NCBI GenBank assembly: GCA_043812795.1
Contig: JBDRLU010000043.1
Coordinates: forward strand, 1-22,034
Length of the DNA stretch: 22,034 nt
Direction of reading: 5' to 3'
Source: JBDRLU01 sp043812795
GTDB taxonomy: Bacteria > Chloroflexota > Dehalococcoidia > Dehalococcoidales > UBA2162
The notes under the pieces are model-generated. The model ran no database searches, was not told the DNA's origin, and was given only the letters and a program-made list of their open reading frames with translations. Of this stretch, positions 6,740-13,500 are shown in pieces. Both the position numbers and the translations under genes were made by a program. Within the stretch, counting starts at the first letter, position 1; each line of letters opens with the position of its first letter.

Positions 6740-8785
6740 TTATAGCAGACCGGTAAAGTTCATCAGCACCGGGGCAATCACCAGAGCAATAATCGACATA
6801 AGCTTAATCATGATGTTCAGGGACGGCCCGGCGGTATCCTTCATCGGGTCACCCACCGTATCGCCGATGACGGCTGCCTTGTGAGCGTCCGACCCCTTTC
6901 CGCCGTAAGCTCCGGTCTCAATCCATTTCTTGGCATTATCCCAGGAACCACCGGCGTTAGAAAAGGCCACTGCCAGTATGAACCCGCAGGCTATCGCTCC
7001 GACCAAAAAGCCGGCCAGGGCCAGCGGGCCGAGCACAACGCCCACTACCACCGGTGAAAGGATGGTTATGATACCCGGCAACATCATTTCCTTGATGGCC
7101 GCCCTGGTGCAGATATCCACCGAGCGGGCGTAGTCGGGTCGGGCCGTTCCTTCCATCAGCCCCTTTATCTCGCGGAACTGGCGGCGTACCTCGTTGATAA
7201 TCGAAAAGCTTGTCTTCCCCACGGCATTGAGTGTCATGGCGCAGAAAATAGCCGGCAACATCGCTCCCAGGAAAATACCAGCGATAACATGCGGGTCGAG
7301 CAGGCTTATTTGTGTGACGGTTATCCCGGCCGCATTGATGTAAGATAGCAGCAGGGCGAGGGCGGTCAGTCCGGCCGCGCCGATAGCGAAACCTTTGCCG
7401 GTGGCAGCCGTGGTGTTACCGAGGGAATCCAGAGCGTCGGTACGCTGCCTGATTTCCGGTGGCATCTCGCTCATTTCGACAATGCCGCCGGCATTATCGG
7501 CCACCGGACCGTAAGCGTCAGTGGCATCCTGTATGCCCAGAGTGGCCAGCATGCCAACACCGGCGACGGCCACGCCGTAAATATCGGCGACCTTGTAGGC
7601 AACCAGGATAGCGACTACGATAAAGAGAATCGGCGGCAGGACACTCATCAGGCCATTGGCAAAACCAGTGGTTATCAGAGTAGCCCCGCCGGTCTGCGCT
7701 GATTTGGCGATACCCAGAGTTGGCTTGTAGGCATAGGAGGTGAAGAAGTTGGTACTCTCTCCGATAAGTACACCGGCTACCAGACCGACCAGAATTGCCC
7801 AGAAAATACCCATATCGGCCTTAAGCAGCCAGACGACCAGGAAAGAAAATATGGCGGTCAGGATGGACGCGGAAAAGGTACCGCGGCGCAAGGCATTTAA
7901 CAGCGCCCCCATCTCGGCCTTTTCACCGACCTTGACCATGAAGATACCGATAATCGAGGCGATAATCCCGCCGGCGGCCACCAGCAACGGGATGAACCAG
8001 GCAGTTACCTCATTCGGCACCAGCGCTTTGTTCAGATTGGTGGAAAAAACGGCAATCATGCCCAGTGTCATGGTGGCGATGATAGAGTCAACATAAGATT
8101 CGAAAAGGTCGGCCCCCATACCGGCCGTATCGCCGACGTTATCACCTACGAAATCAGCGATGACGGCAGCGTTACGCGGGTCATCTTCGGGTATGCTCTT
8201 TTCTACCTTACCGACGATATCGGCACCGGTATCGGCGGCTTTGGTGAAAATGCCTCCGCCGACACGGGCGAAGATAGCCACCGATGACGCCCCCATACCG
8301 TACCCTGGAATAATCGCCAGGAAATTAGCTGACGGCAGGTTATGAAAGGCAAAATACATTATGGTGAGTCCCAGAATGCCGATGCTCACCACGCACATCC
8401 CCATCACCGCCCCGCCGCGGAAGGCGACTCTCAGTCCCTGGTTCAAACTTTTCTGCGCCCCCGCCGCTGTCCGCTTGTTGGCCCGGATGGCAATACTCAT
8501 GCCAACGTATCCGGCCAGCCCTGAGCAGATGGCACCGAAAACGAAGCTCACCGCTACCATCCAGCCGAGGTTGGGCACTATTGCCAGTATGATGGCTACC
8601 ACCACCACGACGATGACCAGTATCCTGTATTCGCGGCCCAGGAAGGCCAGAGCCCCTTCTTTAATGGCATCTGAAATTTCTCTCACCTTTGCCGAGCCTT
8701 CATCCTGCTTCAGGACGTAAGCAGCCATGAAAGCCGCCAAAATCAGTCCCAGAATTCCAGATAACACCGCAATCCAAATTTCCAT
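6740..8785 (-). CDS. hppA: Membrane-bound ion-translocating pyrophosphatase, K+-dependent type
   Basis: A 681-residue integral membrane protein with about 16 hydrophobic helices. It couples PPi hydrolysis to Na+ or H+ export. The substrate motifs are present: DTGADIVGK (185-193; canonical form DVGADLVGK), DDPRNAAVIADFVGDNVGD (201-219) and the C-terminal GDTVGDPMKDTAGPSLN. Residue 460 in GNTTAATGKGF is Ala, the signature of the K+-dependent class (K+-independent pumps carry Lys there). The helix after the third motif reads DLFESYVDS; a Glu at this site is typical of Na+-pumping members, so Na+ is a reasonable guess, not proven. The ATG has AAAGGAGG 15 bases upstream, which is unusually far. 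No clear promoter is seen in the 61-base gap from the translin gene. Confidence 0.95.
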   Translation of the reverse strand: MEIWIAVLSGILGLILAAFMAAYVLKQDEGSAKVREISDAIKEGALAFLGREYRILVIVVVVVAIILAIVPNLGWMVAVSFVFGAICSGLAGYVGMSIAIRANKRTAAGAQKSLNQGLRVAFRGGAVMGMCVVSIGILGLTIMYFAFHNLPSANFLAIIPGYGMGASSVAIFARVGGGIFTKAADTGADIVGKVEKSIPEDDPRNAAVIADFVGDNVGDTAGMGADLFESYVDSIIATMTLGMIAVFSTNLNKALVPNEVTAWFIPLLVAAGGIIASIIGIFMVKVGEKAEMGALLNALRRGTFSASILTAIFSFLVVWLLKADMGIFWAILVGLVAGVLIGESTNFFTSYAYKPTLGIAKSAQTGGATLITTGFANGLMSVLPPILFIVVAILVAYKVADIYGVAVAGVGMLATLGIQDATDAYGPVADNAGGIVEMSEMPPEIRQRTDALDSLGNTTAATGKGFAIGAAGLTALALLLSYINAAGITVTQISLLDPHVIAGIFLGAMLPAIFCAMTLNAVGKTSFSIINEVRRQFREIKGLMEGTARPDYARSVDICTRAAIKEMMLPGIITILSPVVVGVVLGPLALAGFLVGAIACGFILAVAFSNAGGSWDNAKKWIETGAYGGKGSDAHKAAVIGDTVGDPMKDTAGPSLNIMIKLMSIIALVIAPVLMNFTGLL

Positions 8786-8846
8786 ATATTAACTAATACG
8801 CCTCCTTTCTACTTTTTAATAACGTATTTGTTATTATCTCTCTAAA

Positions 8847-9479
8847 TTACCCATCAGTTTTTTCAAGTCTCCTTTCCAGCTCTTTCTGCTGTATCACCAG
8901 GGTTAAGTCACTGCGCGTTCTTTCCAGTACCCCGCGCACCATGTCGGTCGTACGGCGCAGACCGCCGGTAATAGCATCCGGGAAGTCCATCGTCACCAGA
9001 ACATTATAAACGTCATCCATGGCGGTTAACAGCTCTTCACCGCGGGAAAGGTCGCCTTTTCGCATGCTGTCCAGCAGGTAACGGCGTAATTCGCCGACTG
9101 CCTCACCCAGACCGTTGAGATAAGCGGCATTATCAACACGAAGCTCATCAGGGGCGGGCACCGGTCGGCCGGTGACCAGGGCCAGCGTGATGCGGCCTTC
9201 GGCATATTCTTTCTGGGCGTCACGCAAGAAGCCGGTGTTATTCAGCTCGCAGCCATCGGCAATCGCTTGCTCGGCTTCATCGAGCAGGTGGCGACCGGAC
9301 TGAAGTAGCTCCGCGGCGTGGTCGAACTCCTGGCGGTGGACGGCACGGATGGCCTGGCTGGCGTAACGGATAACTTCACGGCATAAAGGTAAAGCCTTCT
9401 CCCTGGCCGCATCTTTAGCCGCCAGATTTAACCGTATCTTTTCCGCAATCGAGTCCAGGTTATCCGTTGGTTGCCTCAC
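8847..9479 (-). CDS. Translin-family protein
   Basis: A 210-residue all-helical protein resembling translin/TRAX homologues of archaea and some bacteria (COG2178 type). Diagnostic segments are FLRDAQKEYAEGR, YLNGLGEAVGELRRYLLDSMRKGD, the MDFPDAITGGLRRTTDMVRG stretch and ERTRSDLT near the C-terminus. Eukaryotic translin and TRAX bind nucleic acid, and TRAX is an RNase; the role of the bacterial protein is not established and I do not assign nuclease activity. The start is GTG at 9477-9479, overlapping the thiE TGA by 3 bases, which suggests translational coupling. The family call comes from recognising the pattern; no search was run. Confidence 0.75.
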   Translation of the reverse strand: MRQPTDNLDSIAEKIRLNLAAKDAAREKALPLCREVIRYASQAIRAVHRQEFDHAAELLQSGRHLLDEAEQAIADGCELNNTGFLRDAQKEYAEGRITLALVTGRPVPAPDELRVDNAAYLNGLGEAVGELRRYLLDSMRKGDLSRGEELLTAMDDVYNVLVTMDFPDAITGGLRRTTDMVRGVLERTRSDLTLVIQQKELERRLEKTDG

Positions 9480-10543
9480 TTCTTTTTAAAAGCCCGGGCT
9501 ATTTGCCGGGACGCTGCCTCGGGAGAATCAGCCCCGAGGATAGCACTTATTACCGATACCGCATCGGCACCGGCGGCAACAACTTCCGCCGTGTTGTCCT
9601 GGGTAATGCCGCCGATAGCCACTACCGGTATCGATATTGCCTGCTTGACCTCTCGTACCCGTTCCGGGCCGACGATATTAGTCACTTTCTTCGTCGAGGT
9701 CGGATAAATAGTACCGACCCCGACATAATCGGCCCCCTCGGATTGAGCCATTATAGCTTTCTCAACCGTACTTGTCGAGACGCCGAGTATTTTGTCCAGG
9801 GGTAATAAGCGGCGGGCATCGGCGGCCGGCAGGTCTTCCTGCCCGACATGCAACCCATCGGTATCCGCCGCCAGGGCAACATCGAGATAGTCATTCATAA
9901 TAAACAGGACCTGGTGTCCAGTGCAAAAAGATTGCAGTTTGGCGGCAATCGATATCAATTCTTTCTTATTCAGGACTTTGTCTCGTAACTGGATTACTCT
10001 GGCACCGCCCCGTATTATCTCTCCGGCCACGACTACCGGGTCGCGTCCCTTGAGAAATTCGGTGTCAATGATAGCATAAAGACCGGCTATCTGTTTTACC
10101 TTGTCCTGCCGTTTTAATTTCGAAAGTAGCTTTTGCTCGATGGTGTAAAGGTCGAAACGGGCCTGCTTGAATTTCTCGCTGTCCAGTTTCGGGCCGATAG
10201 CCGGTATTTTAGCCAGCTCTTCCAGCACCCGCAAGGACTCCTGTACCCGCCGCGCGTTGGCCACCAGTACCAGCGGTAACTCCCTCTCCTTGCCCTCTCC
10301 AGGGACGGCAAGGTCAACACCGACGTCACTCTCTGAATTGCGGGCCTGTAACAGTTGCTCCTGAAATGCAGCATCTCCGCTCACCAACTGATGCCGCATC
10401 GTCTTCAACTGGTCTGTCAAAGCCGTGTCATTAAGCATCATCCGGGCGATTTCTTCGAGGACTCGTAGCCCTTCCCCCGCCCGGTTCAAGTTAGCGTCAA
10501 TCAGGCGGAGAGTCTGTTTCCATTCCGGTGATAATGTACTCAT
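9476..10543 (-). CDS. thiE: ThiD2-ThiE fusion: thiamine-phosphate synthase with N-terminal HMP-P kinase-like domain
   Basis: A 355-residue two-domain protein for thiamine synthesis. Residues about 150-355 are a complete ThiE TIM barrel (GLYAIID, VIQLRDK, IMNDYLDVALAADTDGLHVGQ, GADYVGVGTIYPTSTK, VVAIGGI), joining HMP-PP and thiazole phosphate to thiamine monophosphate. Residues about 10-140 match the ThiD2-type domain, with two related helices: RLIDANLNRAGEGLRVLEE (13-31) and NARRVQESLRVLEELAK (96-112). ThiD2 is reported as an alternative HMP-P kinase, so the fusion could carry two consecutive steps. The ATG at 10541-10543 lacks a clear SD. No TPP riboswitch fits the short leader. The translin gene follows with a 3-base overlap. 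Confidence 0.9.
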   Translation of the reverse strand: MSTLSPEWKQTLRLIDANLNRAGEGLRVLEEIARMMLNDTALTDQLKTMRHQLVSGDAAFQEQLLQARNSESDVGVDLAVPGEGKERELPLVLVANARRVQESLRVLEELAKIPAIGPKLDSEKFKQARFDLYTIEQKLLSKLKRQDKVKQIAGLYAIIDTEFLKGRDPVVVAGEIIRGGARVIQLRDKVLNKKELISIAAKLQSFCTGHQVLFIMNDYLDVALAADTDGLHVGQEDLPAADARRLLPLDKILGVSTSTVEKAIMAQSEGADYVGVGTIYPTSTKKVTNIVGPERVREVKQAISIPVVAIGGITQDNTAEVVAAGADAVSVISAILGADSPEAASRQIARAFKKK

Positions 10544-10573
10544 AATTTTGCTGTCTATCGTACCAAGGTGCTA

Positions 10574-10603
10574 ATTCTATCAGAACGATAATAAAAAAAT
10601 CAA
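10574..10603 (-). promoter_or_regulatory. Possible promoter for thiE
   Basis: The minus strand has TTGATT (10598-10603), an 18-base spacer and TAGAAT (10574-10579). The predicted start near 10567 gives a leader of about 24 bases. Confidence 0.4.
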
Positions 10604-10657
10604 TGGGGGTTAATGATATTGTCCTCTTGCCTTTTCATGCGTACATAGGGGATAATA

Positions 10658-10708
10658 ATGTCGCCAGATGAAAAGGATATTTACGGCATAGAAATCGAGG
10701 AAGTGTAA
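10658..10708 (+). CDS. Possible 16-residue leader peptide
   Basis: This frame reads MSPDEKDIYGIEIEEV, with a GGGG-containing SD-like stretch (10648-10651) 6 bases before the ATG. Its stop (TAA) shares one base with the ATG of the next small frame. It is acidic, resembles no family I know, and could be chance. A GATAAT at 10651-10656 may instead be a -10 that would place the transcript start inside it. Confidence 0.15.
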   Translation: MSPDEKDIYGIEIEEV

Positions 10709-10842
10709 TGAGAGCTGAGAAAGGCAACCCCGAGCAAAAGTATAACAATTTTGGGGACTGGCTGTGGAATTGGCACCCTATCTGGCTCTTAAGTTTCGGC
10801 CTTGGCTACTTTTACTATCTGATGACCACTGAGGAAGTGTAG
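10708..10842 (+). CDS. Putative 44-residue single-pass membrane peptide
   Basis: This frame has an ATG at 10708 and GAGG (10697-10700) 7 bases upstream, a credible SD. The product has a polar N-terminus (about residues 1-16), then a Trp-rich hydrophobic segment WLWNWHPIWLLSFGLGYFYY (18-37) and a short acidic tail TTEEV. This predicts one membrane helix. I do not recognise the family. An 11-base direct repeat (GAGGAAGTGTA, 10697-10707 and 10831-10841) brackets the frame and forms its SD and its end. It lies at the left edge of the accessory island, upstream of the toxin-antitoxin promoter. Coding status is uncertain because of its size. Confidence 0.4.
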   Translation: MRAEKGNPEQKYNNFGDWLWNWHPIWLLSFGLGYFYYLMTTEEV

Positions 10843-10931
10843 CGGACAGGTTTTAGCACCGGGTGGCTTGGCGGCTTTCTGATACCCCATAGATTTACCT
10901 GCATAAATAATGGGATGTTTTCCTTCTCATG

Positions 10932-10960
10932 TTGACACTGTTTACACTTGAAGCTATAAT
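10932..10960 (+). promoter_or_regulatory. Perfect consensus promoter of the toxin-antitoxin operon
   Basis: TTGACA (10932-10937), a 17-base spacer and TATAAT (10955-10960) match the housekeeping sigma consensus at every base. The start is expected near 10967, within the operator-like repeat at 10964-10982. Confidence 0.8.
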
Positions 10961-10963
10961 TAT

Positions 10964-10982
10964 TATAAACATAGTATTTATA
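10964..10982 (+). promoter_or_regulatory. Candidate antitoxin operator
   Basis: A 19-base imperfect palindrome has arms TATAAA and TTTATA, with 7 of 9 positions paired about the centre. It covers the predicted transcription start. Ribbon-helix-helix antitoxins usually bind such repeats to repress their own operon; the assignment is inference. Confidence 0.4.
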
Positions 10983-10995
10983 GGGAGAACCAGCC

Positions 10996-11244
10996 ATGCC
11001 GGATACAATTAAAAAGACCAGATACTTTTTAGATATTGAGCCCGAGCTTCGGAATAAAGTTAAGGCTCTGGCCGCTTTGAAGGGAAAGACCATGAAAGAC
11101 TGGCTAACTGAGGCTATCATTACCAAGTTAGAGGATGAGATTGACGCTGCTGAAGGTCTTGCTGCCTTAGCCGATACCGAAGGCACGATGTCCCTGGAGG
11201 ACTACCTCGCATCACGAAGAGGTGAACCAAAGCGGGCTAAGTAA
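10996..11244 (+). CDS. Ribbon-helix-helix antitoxin of a RelE/ParE-type system
   Basis: An 82-residue protein. Residues about 8-48 look like a CopG/Arc-type ribbon-helix-helix: a beta strand (TRYFLDIEP) followed by two helices (ELRNKVKALAALKGK, MKDWLTEAIITKLEDEI). The C-terminal acidic, flexible part (about 50-82) would wrap the toxin. An SD (GGGAG) lies 8 bases before the ATG. The TAA stop shares one base with the toxin ATG (TAATG), the usual coupling in such operons. A perfect promoter and a palindrome upstream fit autorepression. The exact antitoxin family cannot be fixed without a profile search. Confidence 0.8.
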   Translation: MPDTIKKTRYFLDIEPELRNKVKALAALKGKTMKDWLTEAIITKLEDEIDAAEGLAALADTEGTMSLEDYLASRRGEPKRAK

Positions 11245-11501
11245 TGTATCGAATTGAAATAAGGCGCCTGGCACAACGGGCGTTAGATAAACTACCCGGG
11301 GCCGATTTTCAAGCGGTAATTAAGGCTATCCGAGACTTAGCCCAAACACCGAGGCCAAGGGGTGTGGAAAAGGTCAAAAGCACCGGCTTGTGGCGGATAC
11401 AGCAGGGCGATTACCGGGTAATTTACGCTATTGACGATAACCGACAAATTATCATTGTTGTGCGAGTAGGACACCGCCGGGAAATATACCGGTCATTGTA
11501 A
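11244..11501 (+). CDS. RelE/ParE-superfamily toxin
   Basis: An 85-residue basic protein of the RelE fold. The N-terminal strand YRIEIRRLAQRALDKLP, the central GLWRIQQGDYRVIYAID and the C-terminal VVRVGHRREIYR are typical. Family members with such Arg/His/Tyr C-termini cleave mRNA at the ribosome; ParE-like members poison gyrase. The GDYRVIY plus HRREIY pattern favours the RelE mRNA-interferase side, but this is inference. The ATG overlaps the antitoxin stop by one base. The end of the gene contains the -35 of the promoter for the next gene. Confidence 0.85.
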   Translation: MYRIEIRRLAQRALDKLPGADFQAVIKAIRDLAQTPRPRGVEKVKSTGLWRIQQGDYRVIYAIDDNRQIIIVVRVGHRREIYRSL

Positions 11502-11524
11502 TATGAATTGCAGCGCCCTATAAT
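11496..11524 (+). promoter_or_regulatory. Promoter for the Ymh-like gene
   Basis: TTGTAA (11496-11501), a 17-base spacer and a perfect TATAAT (11519-11524). The -35 overlaps the toxin stop codon. The predicted start near 11531 gives a 37-base leader that could fold into a small hairpin (11525-11545). Confidence 0.5.
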
Positions 11525-11567
11525 GATCGGCCTATTTGAATAGCCGAAGTGGGAGGGGTTAAAAAAA

Positions 11568-12365
11568 TTGGAAAAGGCTAGGTTAAAAGAATATAAGGGG
11601 ATTCTCGAATCTTTTTTAAGTGATTATGAAACGTATGTTGCTAGTTATGTGAATTACCGTGAGGATTACACATGTTCCGATTTAAGAAAAATATTGCAAC
11701 GTCAATTAAGATTGGTAGTCGATATAGTTGCCGCTGTGCATGGGGGATGTTCGCTTAGATTATCTGATGCAGCCACCTTAAATTTTGAACAAGCTCTTTC
11801 GTGTGTCTTAACCACCAATTTTTCTAGTGACAAATCACGTCATTTTATTGAATTAAATGTTAGTGGCGTCTTAAACGGAGCTATAGGTAACATTGTTAAC
11901 AATACTATACCTACTCTACAAATTATACCGGTTATTCCCATAAAGGACGTTGACCTGCAAAAGCGATGTCTGGATTTGTTAGATGCTTCAGGTAACTTTG
12001 ATAGAGTAATTAACCAGGCTACCCAGGTTTTGGAGGAAAGATTACGTATGCGGCTTCCATTTGAAAAATTATGTCAGATTATTCCTGAAACAAAAAACCA
12101 AATCGGAGAAGCACTAGCACATAAACTGCTTGCACCCCCTAATCCGGTGATTATTATCAGTGGTAAACCCGAAGAATGTTCAGCCTTCCACAAAATGGTC
12201 GTAGGCATTATAGCCTATTTAAGAAATCCTACTCATCATTCACTCAATGATGATACGGAAAAGGCACTTGCCTGGTCTGTGGTAGGAATTGTTGATTCCC
12301 TATTATCTGAAATCGCTAACGCTTATATATCTTCCGACGAACCAAAAAGCGAAAACGGTAAATAA
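11568..12365 (+). CDS. Ymh-like (TIGR02391-type) protein with HEPN-like R-x4-H motif
   Basis: A 265-residue protein. The C-terminal part (about 138-250) resembles the Ymh/TIGR02391 family: a helix NFDRVINQATQVLEERLR, a middle helix (CSAFHKMVVGIIAYLRN), then RNPTHHS and a final helix EKALAWSVVGIVDSLLSEI. Arg219 to His224 forms R-x4-H, the catalytic motif of HEPN RNases. The N-terminal half (about 1-135) is not recognised; it is largely helical with a hydrophobic strand-like TLQIIPVIPI. The start is TTG at 11568 with GGAGG (11552-11556) upstream. The gene is visibly AT-richer than the flanking housekeeping genes, which suggests transfer. It lies between a toxin-antitoxin pair and a recombinase remnant. 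Function is unknown; a defence RNase is a reasonable hypothesis. Confidence 0.65.
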   Translation: MEKARLKEYKGILESFLSDYETYVASYVNYREDYTCSDLRKILQRQLRLVVDIVAAVHGGCSLRLSDAATLNFEQALSCVLTTNFSSDKSRHFIELNVSGVLNGAIGNIVNNTIPTLQIIPVIPIKDVDLQKRCLDLLDASGNFDRVINQATQVLEERLRMRLPFEKLCQIIPETKNQIGEALAHKLLAPPNPVIIISGKPEECSAFHKMVVGIIAYLRNPTHHSLNDDTEKALAWSVVGIVDSLLSEIANAYISSDEPKSENGK

Positions 12366-12454
12366 ATGAGGACTGCTATCTATTGCCGAGTGAGCATAGA
12401 TGGGAGCAGAATCTGACGGCAGGGAGACTTAAGCTGGGCCGTTTCAACCCATAG
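12366..12454 (+). pseudogene. Remnant of a serine recombinase N-terminus, frameshifted
   Basis: Directly after the Ymh-like stop, an ATG frame reads MRTAIYCRVSID, the hallmark N-terminal strand of serine site-specific recombinases including the catalytic Ser. The frame ends at TGA (12414-12416). Moving one frame at the GGG run (12402-12404) restores EQNLTAGRLKLGRFNP, matching the usual RVSTDEQN-like continuation, before a TAG at 12452. The rest of the gene is missing. It is a decayed fragment that marks past mobile-element activity in the island. Confidence 0.65.
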
Positions 12455-12481
12455 AGGACTGGCACAAGATGGCGAGCTCCA

Positions 12482-12847
12482 TCAACTCTCAGATACTGCG
12501 TTTTCAATTAGCTCGATACGCGCTGCCTTACCTTTATTATCCAGTTCCACCGAAACGACATCGATACGCCACAGTTGGGGTAAGTCTTCGTGCGTCTGCC
12601 GGTACTGGAAGGCGGTGGCTATCATGTGGGCTTGCTTGGTCGGCGTGATGGACTCGGCCGGAGTGCCGAATTGCCGGCTGGTCTTCGTCCTTACCTCGAT
12701 AAAGACGAGGTAGTCTTTCTGCCGGGCGACGATATCGATTTCACCTTCACGGCAGCGGTAATTGGTCTCCAGGATGCGATAGCCATGCTTTTTGAGATAG
12801 TCGCGGGCCAGTTTTTCACCAAGCTGGCCGGTATCCCTGCGTTTCAT
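12482..12847 (-). CDS. yraN: YraN family (UPF0102) nuclease-like protein
   Basis: A 121-residue UPF0102 protein with the Holliday-junction-resolvase-like (PD-(D/E)xK) fold. Family landmarks are GQLGEKLARDYLKKHGYRILETNYR, then REGEIDIVA with the acidic pair, and LVFIEVRTK as the E-x-K-like strand (the usual EVK is EVR here). Cellular function is poorly known. The ATG at 12845-12847 overlaps the rnhB TGA by 3 bases, and this start gives the family length; the frame is open further upstream into rnhB but carries no family sequence there. It is the last gene of the minus-strand group and adjoins the island. Confidence 0.9.
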   Translation of the reverse strand: MKRRDTGQLGEKLARDYLKKHGYRILETNYRCREGEIDIVARQKDYLVFIEVRTKTSRQFGTPAESITPTKQAHMIATAFQYRQTHEDLPQLWRIDVVSVELDNKGKAARIELIENAVSES

Positions 12848-13479
12848 CGGTTGAGGACATCCTTGACCGGCTGGAAGGAACGGCGGTGGATAGGCGATGG
12901 GCCAAGCCGGCGCAGGCAATCGATATGCTCGCTGGTGCCATAGCCTTTATGGTCGGCCAGCGAATAGCCGGGATAGGTGCGGTCGAGCTCGACCATCATC
13001 CGGTCGCGGGCTACTTTAGCCATTATCGAGGCACAGGCGATGGAGAAACACAGGCCATCGCCATCGACTACTCCTTTCTGGGGTAATTTGACACCGGGCA
13101 AATACATAAAATCAATGAGGAGTACTTCCGGTGGTGTCGAGAGTTGCTCTATCGCCAGCGTCATGGCGAGTCGCGTCGCCTGAACGATACCCTGAGTATC
13201 GATTATTTCGCAACTGGCCTGGCCGATACCGATGGCAATCGCTGTCTCATGGATATGGTGAAAAAGGAATTCACGTTGTTTCGGGCTCAGCATCTTGCTG
13301 TCCCGTACCTTTTCTAACCAGGGGGCATTCAGGTGGCGGGGTAGTATCACAGCGGCGGCTACTACCGGGCCGGCCAGGGCACCCCGCCCCACCTCATCAA
13401 TCCCGGCAATACACCGATAGCCCTGTCGGCCGAGTCTTTTTTCTTCAGCAAAGGTCGGTATCTGGAGACGGGCGGCCAA
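12844..13479 (-). CDS. rnhB: Ribonuclease HII
   Basis: A 211-residue type 2 RNase H removing ribonucleotides from DNA and RNA of RNA-DNA hybrids. The four acidic active-site residues are visible: Asp28-Glu29 in GIDEVGRG, Asp123 in LLIDFMYLP and Asp159 in KVARDR. The C-terminal HKGYGTSEH is also typical. The start is TTG at 13477-13479, with AAGGAG (13486-13491) 6 bases upstream. It lies 21 bases after ricT and overlaps yraN, so it is part of one operon. Confidence 0.95.
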   Translation of the reverse strand: MAARLQIPTFAEEKRLGRQGYRCIAGIDEVGRGALAGPVVAAAVILPRHLNAPWLEKVRDSKMLSPKQREFLFHHIHETAIAIGIGQASCEIIDTQGIVQATRLAMTLAIEQLSTPPEVLLIDFMYLPGVKLPQKGVVDGDGLCFSIACASIMAKVARDRMMVELDRTYPGYSLADHKGYGTSEHIDCLRRLGPSPIHRRSFQPVKDVLNR

Positions 13480-13500
13480 TCCATTCTCCTTGTCGTTTCT

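Larger units (their letters stand above)
10544..10995. other. 452-base gap with promoters and two tiny open frames
   Basis: There is no gene of normal size here. It contains the thiE promoter (minus), two very small plus-strand frames at 10658-10708 and 10708-10842, and the strong promoter and operator of the toxin-antitoxin pair at 10932-10982. Between 10843 and 10931 I see only a weak inverted repeat (CCCAT near 10885, ATGGG near 10910). No tRNA or known riboswitch is visible. Confidence 0.6.

Noticed and set aside
10544..10610. TPP riboswitch upstream of thiE
   Set aside because: The leader is about 24 bases and lacks the conserved CUGAGA and related elements.
10815..11186. A 123-codon minus-strand open frame over the antitoxin
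   Set aside because: It opposes the well-supported antitoxin and its promoter; composition looks like reversed coding sequence.
12416..12481. A tRNA or attachment-site remnant between the recombinase stub and yraN
   Set aside because: No cloverleaf, no TTCGANNC-type T-loop and no duplicate of this stretch were found in the window.
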